Assembly: GCA_030533445.1 (NCBI GenBank)
Contig: CM060070.1
Coordinates: forward strand, 35,332,501 to 35,396,500
Direction of reading: 5' to 3'
DNA: 64,000 bases
From: Cyprinodon diabolis
Lineage: Eukaryota; Chordata; Actinopteri; Cyprinodontiformes; Cyprinodontidae
Positions 10,932 through 21,546 of the stretch are shown here, one piece after another. The notes under the pieces were generated by a model. That model did not search any database and was not told the DNA's origin. It worked only from the letters and a program-made list of their open reading frames with translations. The position numbers were made by a program, and so were the translations under genes. Positions within the stretch are counted from its first letter, which is position 1. Each line of letters begins with the position of its first letter.

Positions 10932-11020
10932 CTTGTAGTAGCCCGACATGTCTGTATGTCCTGTTTACTCTCTCCTAGAGGATCCAGAAACACAGACCGC
11001 TTGTCTTGTGGGTAGATTAC
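10932..11020 (-). pseudogene. Integrase-Ulp1 gene, exon 10 (catalytic Asp)
   Basis: Acceptor AATCATAG. Encodes VIYPQDKRSVFLDPLGES and onward. The aspartate of LDPLGE is the second triad residue of Ulp1-like proteases. The donor reads AAG|GCAAGG, a GC-type donor. It starts in phase 0 and leaves two bases for the next exon. Confidence 0.78.
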
Positions 11021-11152
11021 CTATGATTATTTTGATTTAATAACAAAAATTCCTGGAATCACTCACTTTTGATCAGTGTCCTCTTCACATTAACAAAATT
11101 ACACTTATTGACATTTTCGTAAAGAAATAATGAACACTGAAGGGTTAATTAC
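11021..11152 (-). other. Intron 9 of the integrase-Ulp1 gene
   Basis: A short intron between the His and Asp exons, with nothing else visible. Confidence 0.6.
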
Positions 11153-11218
11153 CACTAACATCCAGTGATGATGCTTGTTGACAATTCCCAGAATTACACC
11201 ATATTCCATTGGTTTTAT
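11153..11218 (-). pseudogene. Integrase-Ulp1 gene, exon 9 (catalytic His)
   Basis: A 66-nt exon between acceptor TTCATTTTAG and donor GTAATT, encoding PMEYGVILGIVNKHHHWMLV. The histidine of HHHW, followed by a short hydrophobic strand, is the triad His of C48 peptidases. Phase 0 at both ends. Confidence 0.78.
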
Positions 11219-11722
11219 CTAAAATGAATAATGTAACATGTTAGTAACTTTATTATAACAGCGATGAAACATTTACCCAATACATGATTAGAAAAACAAA
11301 CCTAAACAAAGATAAAAAAATATATATTTTTACTAATCCAAATAAGTGCTAAATCCAGTTTAGTATTTATTTGAAAGATTTCGGAAGCTCTGGGTCAAGG
11401 CAGCAGTTATCTAAAAAACGTGTGTTTGGATAAACAGATTGAGTCGTTTCTACTTGATTATTCAAATGATAAAGTTTTCCCATGTGATGTCAGCCTATGA
11501 TTAATAATAATACAGGTCTTTTGAACAAAGCTTCTGTAATTTGTTTAAGGTTAGTTGTGCTTTTATTTATTTTGCTCTGTGTTGTGGTCAAAATGTATAT
11601 TATTTTTTAAAACACTCGTTTTTATCTTCCGTCTAATCTATTTTTTGCATTATTGGTATTATGTACTCATTACTATAGTTTGTTAGTTATTCATTCTGTT
11701 ATGATTAGGTTTTATTTTCCAT

Positions 11723-12345
11723 TGTCATGATGGGTTTCTGGATGCTAGCCCATATGCAGAACAAAACTCAGAGATAGGGAAAAAGTTCAAAGGTTTAATT
11801 AAAGAAGAGGTGCAAAAACAGGTCAGGGGGGGTAATCAAGGTCCAGGGCTGGTCACGGCTGGGTTATTGTCCTGGAGTTTGAGCAGAGCAGCAGACGGGG
11901 AGAAAACCAGGAGGGTTCAGAGGCTGACGGCAGGCTGAGGGCTTGGTGGAGGCTTAGCTTGACTTGAGCTTGTAGATCTCCAGGTTAGAGTTTCCCTTCT
12001 AGATTCTTCTGGGAGCAGGCTGGCTGATCTTTGACAGGTTAGGTTCTCCAGGGTTCTTCTGAGGTCAGACAGACAGATTTCCACCAGAGAAACTCTTCAG
12101 GGGGTTTTTGGTTTCTGACAGGTTCCACCTGGGAAACAGAGAAGACAAACGGATCAGGATCAGATTCAGGTCTCGTAGTCAGGAGACTAGACAGACTGGT
12201 TGGCTCAGGGTTTGCTGTACCGTGACTGACTAACACTCTGGCACCGGAGTGTGGTCCTCAGCCCACTTAAATGCTGGTCTCCTGATGAGCAGATGAGGAA
12301 CAGCTGGTGAAGTCAGCTCCAGCTTCAGGAGATCCCATACGCCCT
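11723..12345 (-). mobile_element. 5'-truncated LTR, minus orientation, in intron 8
   Basis: On the + strand it begins TGTCATGATGGG, the reversed 3' end of the LTR family. It continues with family-like GGAAAAAGTTCAAAGGTT, CAACACTCTGGC-type and CTCCAGCTTCAGGAGATCC words. The 5' LTR terminus is not recognisable and no TSD was found. Confidence 0.7.
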
Positions 12346-12698
12346 CTCTAGAATGTCTCATACTGTTTTTTCCACCAGTTCCTTGCCTGTTTTTTTTTTT
12401 TGGATTTACATCTTTGTACTATCTACATCACCTACAAGACACCATCTCTACCCTGTGTCTCTGCTCTTGAGTCCTCCACAGAACCAGATAGCTTCTAACC
12501 AAATATTTTTGACATTATATAATGTGTTCAACACATTCAAGTAATTCACTGTCACCGTTGAAGCATTTACATGAAAGACAATGATTCTCTGAGGACAAGG
12601 TTCCAGCTTTAGCAATAACAGTTTTTCTTCACATCATCTACATGTTGTGAAAAGTTGATTATGATATTTTACACAATTCTCTCTATTACTACACAAAC

Positions 12699-12821
12699 CT
12701 TGAGTCTCGGAATCTTCCCATTGCAAATGGATGTCATTGCAAACGTGTCAATGAAAGCTGATTTTGTACTTTCTGCACAATTGTAGTCGTTTATAAGGAG
12801 GTGAAGATAAGCGTTGATTGA
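12699..12821 (-). pseudogene. Integrase-Ulp1 gene, exon 8 (protease N-terminal part)
   Basis: A 41-codon exon between acceptor TTATTTATGAACAG and donor GTTTGT, encoding SINAYLHLLINDYN and later FIDTFAMTSICNGKIPRLK. 'INAYLHLL' is the substrate-groove start of Ulp1-like domains, where the whole-family pattern is (hydrophobic)-N-x-Y-(L/M). Phase 0 to 0. Confidence 0.78.
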
Positions 12822-12917
12822 CTGTTCATAAATAAAAAAGCACATTAGTCAGCCATTCACAGAATAAAAAAAAACATGTTTTTTAAGTTTGTAATTAAAC
12901 TTTCCATTTTGCAATAC

Positions 12918-13036
12918 CTCGCTTTCCAACTCCATGTCTGGACCAAGTTGCTTAATGTCCCAGTAAAAGAGCTTATAGGCACTGATCTTTGAGAGTAACA
13001 CGTTGCATGTTTTTCCACCCCATGCCTCAAGTACAT
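12918..13036 (-). pseudogene. Integrase-Ulp1 gene, exon 7 (linker to protease)
   Basis: Acceptor TCTTTTATCCAG, donor GAG|GTATTG. Encodes VLEAWGGKTCNVLLSKISAY and onward, leading into the protease exon. It starts with two bases that complete the codon left by exon 6 (phase 1), which links the integrase exons to the protease exons. An alternative open frame exists but is less protein-like. Confidence 0.65.
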
Positions 13037-13300
13037 CTGGATAAAAGAGAAATGGTGACACATTAAGATCGTTATACATGAACAGGTATACATTTATAAC
13101 TAATCTGTTACACTTCCCATTGTGACTTCAATAGATCTAATCAGTTAAGGTGCAAAGGATTTAGTTCCCCTGATATATGTCAGTAAGACTTTGTTTTGCA
13201 GTACATCTACCATTCTGTCTAACCATTTAATAACATGGTAATAGCATAGCAAATTACACTATAAACTTTATGCAGAATTTTGTGCTGTGCTTTAAGTTCT

Positions 13301-13851
13301 TAACCTGACAACAGCCAGATGCATGTCTCGCTCCGCCTAGTTCCACTCACATACATCTGGGAACCCGCCATAGGAATTGCCTTTACTGAAGGCTGGGCCT
13401 TATAAAAACTCCTTGCATATGATTGGATAAGCTACTTGTCTGTCATCTTTATTGACGTGCTATTTCAACCACTCACACCGAAGCTAACCCGTGACGCTGT
13501 GAGAGGAGTAGCCATTTGGTAGATCAAGCTCTTGACAAATCCGGTCGGGAGAAGGGCGAAAACATCGTTTCCACCAACAAAAGCCTTCAAAGCCGTTCTC
13601 TGATGTTCTTTTAATGAAACAATATCAGATAGATTGGACAACACAGAAGAAATAGCAGCATCAATGCTAACGCTTGCTTCCTCAATGCGAGCCGCCATGG
13701 TCGCTTCTCCACTCCAGTACACACCCGCCCTGCTTCCTGATTGGCCAGACCATAAATTCGGTTGGGGAAATCACTTTCAATGAGCGGGTTCCCAGATGTA
13801 TGTGAGTGGAGCTAGGCGGAGTGAGACATGCATCTGGCTGTTGTCAGGTTA
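13301..13851. mobile_element. Pack-MULE-like element, 9-bp TSD TTAAGTTCT, carrying a helicase fragment
   Basis: The first about 68 bases (TAACCTGACAACAGCCAGAT...) reappear inverted at the right end with about two mismatches. TTAAGTTCT flanks the element on both sides (13292-13300 and 13852-13860). A 9-bp duplication with long inverted ends fits Mutator-like elements. The interior is not transposase: it contains the upstream region and first coding part of a RecQ-like helicase on the minus strand. It sits in intron 6 of the integrase-Ulp1 gene. Confidence 0.75.
13465..13698 (-). pseudogene. Captured RecQ-like helicase 5' fragment
   Basis: From MAARIEEASV the frame runs through LKEHQRTALKAFVGGNDVFA to LLPTGFVKSLIYQ. 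The QR-plus-basic segment resembles RecQ motif 0, and LPTGxxKSLIYQ is the helicase Walker A motif. The residue before KS is Val where Gly is expected (GFGKS), so ATP binding would be impaired. Only the first motifs are present; motifs Ia-VI are absent. Similar helicase-like genes are common in fish genomes, so the source could itself be a mobile element. Confidence 0.7.
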
Positions 13852-13860
13852 TTAAGTTCT

Positions 13861-14503
13861 AGGCAGACAAGGTAAAGTCAGACTTCTTAAATGTCAATCT
13901 GTTATTACTAGCTAACGCATTCATTTCACTGACAAAAATAAATGAATGTGTTTTTATCCAGTTATATACAGTTTATTACTTGACATTTAACAGAAAATGA
14001 TACCTAGAATACGGCATGCCAATTTTCTTACCTATCTTATTTATATGTAACTTCAGTTGAGTTATATAATGCTTTATTTACCTGATCATAGGTTAAAACT
14101 TACTTTGTAAGCCATTGGTAGGTGGTGGGCAATAATAGAAACATTATGTTAACTACAACCTTATGGTAATTACCCAGCAAAAGTCTTCATTGTTACATAG
14201 CAATGAAACATGCAGGCAATTACTTTGATATTATATACATTAATTTGGGGTAATTACCAGATAAAGTTTTTATTGTTACCTAGTAATATAGTGTGACTAA
14301 CCTGTTATTACATGCTTATTGATGTACTGTAAAAGAAAGTGTTACCTATGCATCTACATAGAAAACTAAAATTTAAACATTAGCTGTAAATTTTCATTTA
14401 CATTTGTTCAAAAATATAACTATTATTATTTAAATTACACCGAAAAGTTAAAAACAAACTACAAATAATATATTCCCAGAATGACAGAAGTTTTTCTTCA
14501 TAC
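13861..14503. other. Intron 6 remainder
   Basis: AT-rich sequence with no recognised repeat. The apparent C-terminal coding extension at 14448-14503 is intronic if the donor GTATGA after 14504 is used. Confidence 0.4.
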
Positions 14504-14713
14504 ATTTTTCTGCATCTGCTTTGCTGTACTTTGGAAAAGACTCAGATTTTGAAGGAGAATCGTTGGCAGCAGCTGAGCATGGTAGAGGAGATGCATGGGG
14601 TAGAGGAGAAGGGGATGGTGGAGGAGCAGAGGTGGCAGCAGCTGAGGGTAGTGGAGGAGATGCAGGGGGGGGGGACGGGAAAGGGGATGGTGGAGGAGAA
14701 AGGGATGGTGCAG

Positions 14714-17244
14714 TTGCAGCAATGGCAGCAAATGAGGGTGGTGGAGGGGATGCAGGGGGTATAGGAGATGAGGATGGTGGAGGAGATGGGGATGGTTGAA
14801 GAGATGGAGATGGCGGAGGAGATGGGGATGGTGCAGGTGCAGCAGTGTCAGCAAATGGGTATGGTGCAGCAGTGGCAGCAAATGGGGATGGTGGAGGAGA
14901 TGGGGATGGTGCAGCAGTGGCAGCAAATGGGGATGGTGGAGGAGATGGGGATGGTGCAGCAGTGGCACCAAATGGGGATGGTGGAGGAGATGGGGATGGT
15001 GCAGCAGTGGCAGCAAATGGGGATGGTGGAGGAGATGGGGATGGTGCAGCAGTGGCAGCAAATGGGGATGGTGGAGGAGATGGGGATGGTGGAGGAGAGG
15101 GAGATGCTGCAGTGTCAGCAAATAGGAATGGTGGAGGAGATGGGGATGGTGGAGGAAATGGGGATGGTGGAGGAGATGGGGATGGTGCAGCAGTGGCAGC
15201 AAATGGGGATGGTGGAGGAGATGGGGATGGTGCAGGTGCAGCAGTGGCAGCAAATGAAAGCGGTGGAGGGGATGCAGGGGCAGGAGAAGATGCATGTGGT
15301 GGAGAAGCACTGGCCAGAGAAGCAGGGGGAGTAGCACTTTGTCCCTTTTTTTTTAAACCCCAGTGTGGAACTCTTGCTGTTGGGATTTTGACCAGTTTAA
15401 GATGATCTACATTTACTTTTTCGAATATGACACCATTTGAATCCTTAATGTCTGCGCTTTTGTCCTGGGTTGATATTACAATGAATGGTCCTAGATAGTT
15501 GGCCTCAAGCTTCCGTCCTTTTCTTTGTTGGCTTCTTATGTTGGCTCTCAAGTCTCAAGTTGCAGCAATGGCAGCAAATGAGGGTGGTGGAGGGGATGCA
15601 GGGGGTATAGGAGATGAGGATGGTGGAGGAGATGGGGATGGTTGAAGAGATGGAGATGGCGGAGGAGATGGGGATGGTGCAGGTGCAGCAGTGTCAGCAA
15701 ATGGGTATGGTGCAGCAGTGGCAGCAAATGGGGATGGTGGAGGAGATGGGGATGGTGCAGCAGTGGCAGCAAATGGGGATGGTGGAGGAGATGGGGATGG
15801 TGCAGCAGTGGCACCAAATGGGGATGGTGGAGGAGATGGGGATGGTGCAGCAGTGGCAGCAAATGGGGATGGTGGAGGAGATGGGGATGGTGCAGCAGTG
15901 GCAGCAAATGGGGATGGTGGAGGAGATGGGGATGGTGGAGGAGAGGGAGATGCTGCAGTGTCAGCAAATAGGAATGGTGGAGGAGATGGGGATGGTGGAG
16001 GAAATGGGGATGGTGGAGGAGATGGGGATGGTGCAGCAGTGGCAGCAAATGGGGATGGTGGAGGAGATGGGGATGGTGCAGGTGCAGCAGTGGCAGCAAA
16101 TGAAAGCGGTGGAGGGGATGCAGGGGCAGGAGAAGATGCATGTGGTGGAGAAGCACTGGCCAGAGAAGCAGGGGGAGTAGCACTTTGTCCCTTTTTTTTT
16201 AAACCCCAGTGTGGAACTCTTGCTGTTGGGATTTTGACCAGTTTAAGATGATCTACATTTACTTTTTCGAATATGACACCATTTGAATCCTTAATGTCTG
16301 CGCTTTTGTCCTGGGTTGATATTACAATGAATGGTCCTAGATAGTTGGCCTCAAGCTTCCGTCCTTTTCTTTGTTGGCTTCTTATGTTGGCTCTCAAGTC
16401 TCAAGTTGCAGCAATGGCAGCAAATGAGGGTGGTGGAGGGGATGCAGGGGGTATAGGAGATGAGGATGGTGGAGGAGATGGGGATGGTTGAAGAGATGGA
16501 GATGGCGGAGGAGATGGGGATGGTGCAGGTGCAGCAGTGTCAGCAAATGGGTATGGTGCAGCAGTGGCAGCAAATGGGGATGGTGGAGGAGATGGGGATG
16601 GTGCAGCAGTGGCAGCAAATGGGGATGGTGGAGGAGATGGGGATGGTGCAGCAGTGGCACCAAATGGGGATGGTGGAGGAGATGGGGATGGTGCAGCAGT
16701 GGCAGCAAATGGGGATGGTGGAGGAGATGGGGATGGTGCAGCAGTGGCAGCAAATGGGGATGGTGGAGGAGATGGGGATGGTGGAGGAGAGGGAGATGCT
16801 GCAGTGTCAGCAAATAGGAATGGTGGAGGAGATGGGGATGGTGGAGGAAATGGGGATGGTGGAGGAGATGGGGATGGTGCAGCAGTGGCAGCAAATGGGG
16901 ATGGTGGAGGAGATGGGGATGGTGCAGGTGCAGCAGTGGCAGCAAATGAAAGCGGTGGAGGGGATGCAGGGGCAGGAGAAGATGCATGTGGTGGAGAAGC
17001 ACTGGCCAGAGAAGCAGGGGGAGTAGCACTTTGTCCCTTTTTTTTTAAACCCCAGTGTGGAACTCTTGCTGTTGGGATTTTGACCAGTTTAAGATGATCT
17101 ACATTTACTTTTTCGAATATGACACCATTTGAATCCTTAATGTCTGCGCTTTTGTCCTGGGTTGATATTACAATGAATGGTCCTAGATAGTTGGCCTCAA
17201 GCTTCCGTCCTTTTCTTTGTTGGCTTCTTATGTTGGCTCTCAAG
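14714..17244. repeat. Three tandem copies of an 846-bp block
   Basis: Block starts fall at 14714, 15560 and 16406. The copies look identical by eye. Junctions read CTCAAG|TCTCAAG|TTGCAG, so the join carries a 7-bp duplicated TCTCAAG. The period is divisible by three. Identity of all three copies means either a very recent duplication or an assembly artefact. Confidence 0.93.
14845..15255. repeat. 45-bp minisatellite coding for the Pro-rich linker
   Basis: Units of the form AATGGGGATGGTGGAGGAGA plus GGGGATGGTGCAGCAGTGGC are repeated with small changes. The same array recurs at about 15691-16101 and 16537-16947. It is read on the minus strand as PSPSPPPSPFAATAA. Plus-strand and other-frame open readings here are by-products of the repeat. 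Confidence 0.85.
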
Positions 17245-17614
17245 ACGCTGTCACCAACTTTAAGGGTTTCAGCGCTTGTTCTGCTTTTCATCCTTTTCTT
17301 CATCTTGTCTTGTGCTTTGCTGACATTGTCCCGAATGACTTCCATTAGCTGTTCATGTTTTTCAATGTCAAGTGCCACCTCTTCTTTGCCGACAAGATTT
17401 TCCACACTGCTGTCCACCTGTTCAACGAAATAAATTTGCTGTAACAAATCTGACAACTGTAATTTTTTATAAAAGAACATATTACAAACAGAAAAGCGTC
17501 TAAATTGTTAAAATTAAAGTCAATTCCTTGATAGCTCTTACGTAAAACTGAATTTAATAAAGAGCATTATTTGTAATTATGATGGTTTTTGTAACTGGTA
17601 GAACTTATACCAAC

Positions 17615-17783
17615 CATTAACTGCTCTGGAATCTGCGATGGGTAACGAGCCTCTCTGCCAAACATCATGAAGAAAGGAAAGTATTTGGTGGTCATCTGTT
17701 TTTTTGTTCTAATTCCAAACATGATGGCATCAATATACTCATCCCAGGTGTCCGGATTGTCCCCTTCAACTTTACAGAGGGCT
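17615..17783 (-). pseudogene. Integrase-Ulp1 gene, exon 5 (integrase core, C-terminal helix)
   Basis: Acceptor CATGCTGTCAG, donor ATG|GTTGGT. Encodes WDEYIDAIMFGIRTKKQMTT and then PFFMMFGREARYPSQIPEQL, the conserved end of gypsy-type integrase cores (the 'PF..M.GR.A..P' block). It begins with the single base needed to finish the codon split in exon 4. Confidence 0.85.
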
Positions 17784-18782
17784 CTGACAGCATGAAGAAA
17801 CACAAACATTAATCTGCATCATCTATTTGGTCATGTAGTGAAGACGTTGAATGAAAGACAACCTAGTTTTATGGAGAAGCAAAAGTGACTTAATTTGAAA
17901 AAGAAGAAGACATATATTGTGTGTTGTGGATGTTGAAATGATGGAAAGACTGGGTTCATCAAAGCCCCCCTTCTTACCCACAATACCAGATTATTTTGAG
18001 GTCATTAACTCACTTTATTTTTAGGTGAATAATTTTAGTTTTTGGGTGGTTTCTTCATCTCATTTATTTATTGTTCGAGGGTCTATTTCCTTTAAGTATA
18101 TGAAGTGGTGTAGGACCATCATTAATCGGGGTTGGGCATATTTTTTTTTGTTTTTTTAACAGAACAGGAGAAGCACCAGGAACAAAGACAATGTTGATCT
18201 GTATTATGAGTTTGCTACCAGGATGACTAAACATTACAATGCAGTCTTCAATTTTTTTGCATTAGAATTCTTTAGAATTCTACATACACAATATAAGCCC
18301 TGTGTAGTCAGGGCTTGTTTGAATTTTGGGACGTTTCATTTAAAAAACTTTCACCAGTATGATGTTCTGACCACCTTAAACTGTTGCCAACACAACAAAA
18401 ACAGGTTGTTGCCGCTCAAGATAAATAACTTAGAGAACAAAATGAATGTAAAGGACAAATGAACAATAAAAACAAAGAATCTTTATATACAAACAATGCC
18501 TACATAATGGCAATGATAACCAAAAAACATGCATGTTTTTAGGTCAATTGAAATCATGGCCTTGAGCCCAGGAGCTGAAAGCTGCATTAGTAGTTCATGC
18601 TCTCTAGGCCCAAATTAAGTTTAATATTATGTCTTTTCTGCTGAGGAAAGCAGTGGTACAATAAATGTTTGTACAGGGATTGATTGTTTGATTATGCTGT
18701 TGTGAAATTCTAATGCATATGTATTCATCCATTTGTATTAATAGCTATAACATTCATAGTGTGAGGGTATAAATATTAATTG
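17784..18782. other. Intron 4, unassigned part
   Basis: AT-rich intron sequence. No exon, repeat family or RNA gene was recognised. Confidence 0.4.
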
Positions 18783-20251
18783 TGTCATGATAGGCTTAAG
18801 AGGCTGAACCCACATGCAGAACACCTTTTGGGATCTGGAGATTCTCCACCTTCTCCAGCAGAGTGCGCTGTGGATCTCCTGGGCTGGAGCCCTCCAGCAC
18901 AGCTGACGTTCATCAGCCCATCAGGAGACCTGCCTATATAATCAGCAGCCAGACCTTCCTTCAACGCCGCAGTGTTGACCAAGTTTGGAAACCTGTCTCT
19001 CGTCTGAAGCTCTGGATGAGCTTAGCCTGTTACCTGCCTGCCTGCCCTAGAGAGCCAAACCTGAAGATCTCACTCTGGAATCCAACTGCTGCTCTTAAGG
19101 AAAGAGCTAATCCCTCAAACCAAGGTCTGTCACTGGAAAGTCAGCAGCTAGACGCTACTGCTGCTGAGCACTCTGCTGAACCAACAGTCTCTGGACCCAA
19201 CCAGTTCCCTCTCTCAGAAAAGAGAGCCTGGACCTCTACAAGGTATTTTCTGAAACATCTGAAAACTCAACAACTAATCTGTTTACCTGGCTAATCAAAC
19301 TATCCGTCTCTGCAGACGCCTGAGAATCCTGCCCGGACCAGTTTCCAGAATCCAGTTCATGTTATCTCTGTGCAAACCTTTAATAAACTCTGTTGAACTT
19401 TTTATCAGTCTCCAAGTGGTGTTCTGCATGTGGGTTTGATTTCTAAACCAACCATGACAACACCACAGGAAGCTGAGTAAAAGTTTAACAGAGTTTATTG
19501 AAAAAACACAGAGTAATTATGAACTGGTTCTGGTACAGGTCCGGGACTGGAATCACTGACATCTGCAGAGATGGATAGTTTGATTATCCAGGCAGCGAGA
19601 TGGTTTGTCGAGTGTGTAAATTCAGAATGTACCTAGATTAGGTTCTGGCAGATCCTTTGAGAGAGGGGGAACCGGTTGGGTCCAGAGACCCAACCGGAGC
19701 TCAGCGGCAGCAGCTCAGCGGCAGCAGCTCAGCGGCAGCAGCGTCTAGCTTCTGACTCGTGAGTTTCAGACTTTGACTTGGTTTCCTAGCTCTTCCTTGA
19801 GAGCTGTTGGAGGAATCCAGACTGATGTCTTCTGGTTTGGCTTCCTTGGGCAGGCAGGCAGGTTTCCAGACTAAGCTCATCCAGAGCTTCAGACTTCGAT
19901 CAGGTTTCCTATGAGGCAGAGAAGACAGAGGCAGGTTAGAATCTAGTTTCTCTCTAGAGTCTACTAGGATTCTATAAATTAACAGAGGCTCAGGTTTCGC
20001 TAAATAAACTTGGTCAACACTGCAGCGTCGAAGGAAGGTCTGACTGCTGCTTATGTAGGAAGGTCTCCTGATGGGCTGATGAGCTTCAGGTGTGCTGGAG
20101 GCTCCAGCCCAGGAGACCCACAGCGCTCTCTGCTGGAGACAGATGGTAGATCTCCAGATCCCAACAGTAACCCCAGTCCCTAACAGAAAACAAATAAAAA
20201 CAGAAGAGGATCTTCGGCGCCCTCTGGTGGGCAAGCCTCAGGATCCCAACA
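18783..20251 (-). mobile_element. Solo LTR in minus orientation, TSD AATTG, split by a second LTR
   Basis: The + strand reads TGTCATGATAGG at the left end and GGATCCCAACA at the right end, with AATTG on both sides (18778-18782 and 20252-20256). At 18826 it is interrupted by another LTR and resumes at 19460. Its body shares words with the TGTTGGGATC family (GGTCAACACTGCAGCGTCGAA). It lies in intron 4 of the integrase-Ulp1 gene. Its 177-residue open frame is LTR sequence, not a gene. Confidence 0.88.
18826..19459 (+). mobile_element. Solo LTR inserted into a solo LTR, TSD ACACC
   Basis: Starts TTTTGGGATCTGG (the family's TGTTGGG with one change) and ends CCAACCATGACA. ACACC occurs on both sides (18821-18825 and 19460-19464). 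It lies opposite in orientation to its host LTR, so the two form a large imperfect palindrome. Confidence 0.88.
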
Positions 20252-20260
20252 AATTGTTAC

Positions 20261-20367
20261 CTCTGAATTGTGCCGTTCATCCGCTCCACCAAGCCATTTG
20301 TTTGTGGATGGTATGGTGAACACAGGCTTCTTTGAATGTGTAGCATTTCACAGATGTTTTTGTTCAG
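20261..20367 (-). pseudogene. Integrase-Ulp1 gene, exon 4 (catalytic Glu)
   Basis: Acceptor TTTGTGCAG, donor GTAACA. Encodes LNKNICEMLHIQRSLCSPYH and then PQTNGLVERMNGTIQR. The Glu of LVERMN is the third residue of the DD35E triad. If exon 3 ends after FVNS, the spacing from the second Asp to this Glu is exactly 35 residues. Confidence 0.88.
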
Positions 20368-20764
20368 CTGCACAAACAAATTAAACAACTTGAGTGTAGT
20401 ACATTTCAATATGAAGGAAACCATACACAGGGGTTAATAAATTAAATATAAAGAGGTCATCATTCCCACAGTAATGATCTGTATAGTATTGTATAAACTG
20501 AACAGTGGAGAAACATAATGACATTGTTGGAATTATCAGAACTCTGGTATATTCAACTGAATGTGCTACTTTTGTTTCACATGGAAAGTCCAGCCATTAA
20601 CCAAAAACTTACATCATGAAAAAGAACAATCTTAGATGAAATTCTGATTTTTTTTCCCCCAGTGCAATACCATTGGGAAATTGTTTCCATGACTTTGCCA
20701 AAAACTTAATTAATATAAATGGTATAAGTCAGCGTCCAGGAATAATGTCATCTGAGGTACTTAT

Positions 20765-20998
20765 CGAATTGACAAATTCTCTTCCCTGGTCAGTGAGAAT
20801 CCGTTTTGGACATTCAAACTGATACACAAATTTGATTAAACAGGTGGTCACTTCAATGGCAGATTTTGTCTTCAACGGGTAAGCCTGTGGACATTTGGTG
20901 AAGTAATCAATGAAGACGCAGAGATATTGATTTCCGTTTTTGGTTTCTGTTAATTTTCCAATCAGATCCATCCCAACTAGTTCAAACGGTTGAGAAAC
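20765..20998 (-). pseudogene. Integrase-Ulp1 gene, exon 3 (catalytic Asp residues), donor lost
   Basis: Acceptor TTTTTAAG, phase 0, 78 codons. Encodes FELVGMDLIGKLTETKNGNQ and onward to ILTDQGREFVNS. The aspartates of GMDLIG and TDQGREF are the first two catalytic residues of the rve fold. The base after the exon should start GTAAGT but reads ATAAGT, so the 5' splice site is destroyed by a single G-to-A change. Confidence 0.88.
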
Positions 20999-21321
20999 CT
21001 TAAAAACAAGGAGATGCAAAATAATTGTCACAGAAATAATGGGTTCAGCATAATTAAATTAATATCAAATACAATTATCAACAATTTGTTGTTTTTTTTT
21101 TTTTTTTGTGAAAGTGAACTAAACTGGTTACACTGCAAAGGAAGAACGTTGCAGATGTACATCATTGCACAACACTTACAAGAGAATAGGAGGACAAAGA
21201 AAGCCAGACAAAAAAGAAAACATTAACATTGCAAGGTGTTGCAGTAATCAATTGGACTACACATAATCACATGTAATTTTTTTCCTGGAGATTATTGAGA
21301 TCTCAGGGAAAAATGACTCAC

Positions 21322-21393
21322 CTTTATTGGAATGATTTCAGAAGGTTTTTTTATTGTATTTGCATGTGTCTGACAAGCTGTGCACTCAGAAAC
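21322..21393 (-). pseudogene. Integrase-Ulp1 gene, exon 2 (zinc-domain cysteines)
   Basis: A 24-codon exon with acceptor CCAATTTAG and donor GTGAGT. Encodes VSECTACQTHANTIKKPSEI and onward. C-x2-C completes the HHCC zinc-binding domain begun in exon 1. Confidence 0.85.
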
Positions 21394-21546
21394 CTAAATT
21401 GGAGGAAAATTAAAAAAAATAACTTAATAAGCAACCCTTTCAAATTTTGAATTTATAAGAAAACAGTGTCATGCATTCTGCACATTAAAACAAATCAGAG
21501 TTTAATTGTCGTAATTTTATGAAATGGGTCTCTTATTTTTACCCAC

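Larger units (their letters stand above)
14504..17417 (-). pseudogene. Integrase-Ulp1 gene, exon 6: integrase C-terminus and Pro-rich linker, triplicated
   Basis: The exon opens VDSSVENLVGKEEVALDIEK and continues to a basic helix and a small-barrel-like segment (RKLEANYLGPFIVIS, then VDHLKLVKIP) typical of gypsy/retroviral integrase C-terminal domains. A long Pro/Ser/Ala linker of ATAAPSPSPPPSPF repeats follows. An 846-bp block is present three times, and an in-frame TGA at 16401-16403 ends translation at the first junction. Without the two extra copies the exon is 1222 nt, which leaves phase 1 and fits exon 7 exactly. The acceptor is either AACAG before 17417 or TTACAG before 17438; both keep frame. 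Confidence 0.75.
20368..21546 (-). other. Introns 1-3 of the integrase-Ulp1 gene
   Basis: AT-rich intronic DNA between the exons listed, with a poly-T run at about 21088. Nothing else was recognised. Confidence 0.4.

Noticed and set aside
14521..17097. Several long plus-strand reading frames (Gly/Asp-, Met/Val/Glu- and Trp-rich) and a Leu/His-rich minus-strand frame
   Set aside because: They are alternative readings of the same minisatellite, which lacks stops in most frames. Only the minus-strand Pro/Ser/Ala frame connects to integrase exons with correct splice phases.
19701..20234. A 177-residue minus-strand open frame, and a similar 83-residue one at 6422-6673
   Set aside because: Both lie wholly inside solo LTRs and recur because the LTRs are related. 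There is no domain, and copies differ by frame-breaking changes.
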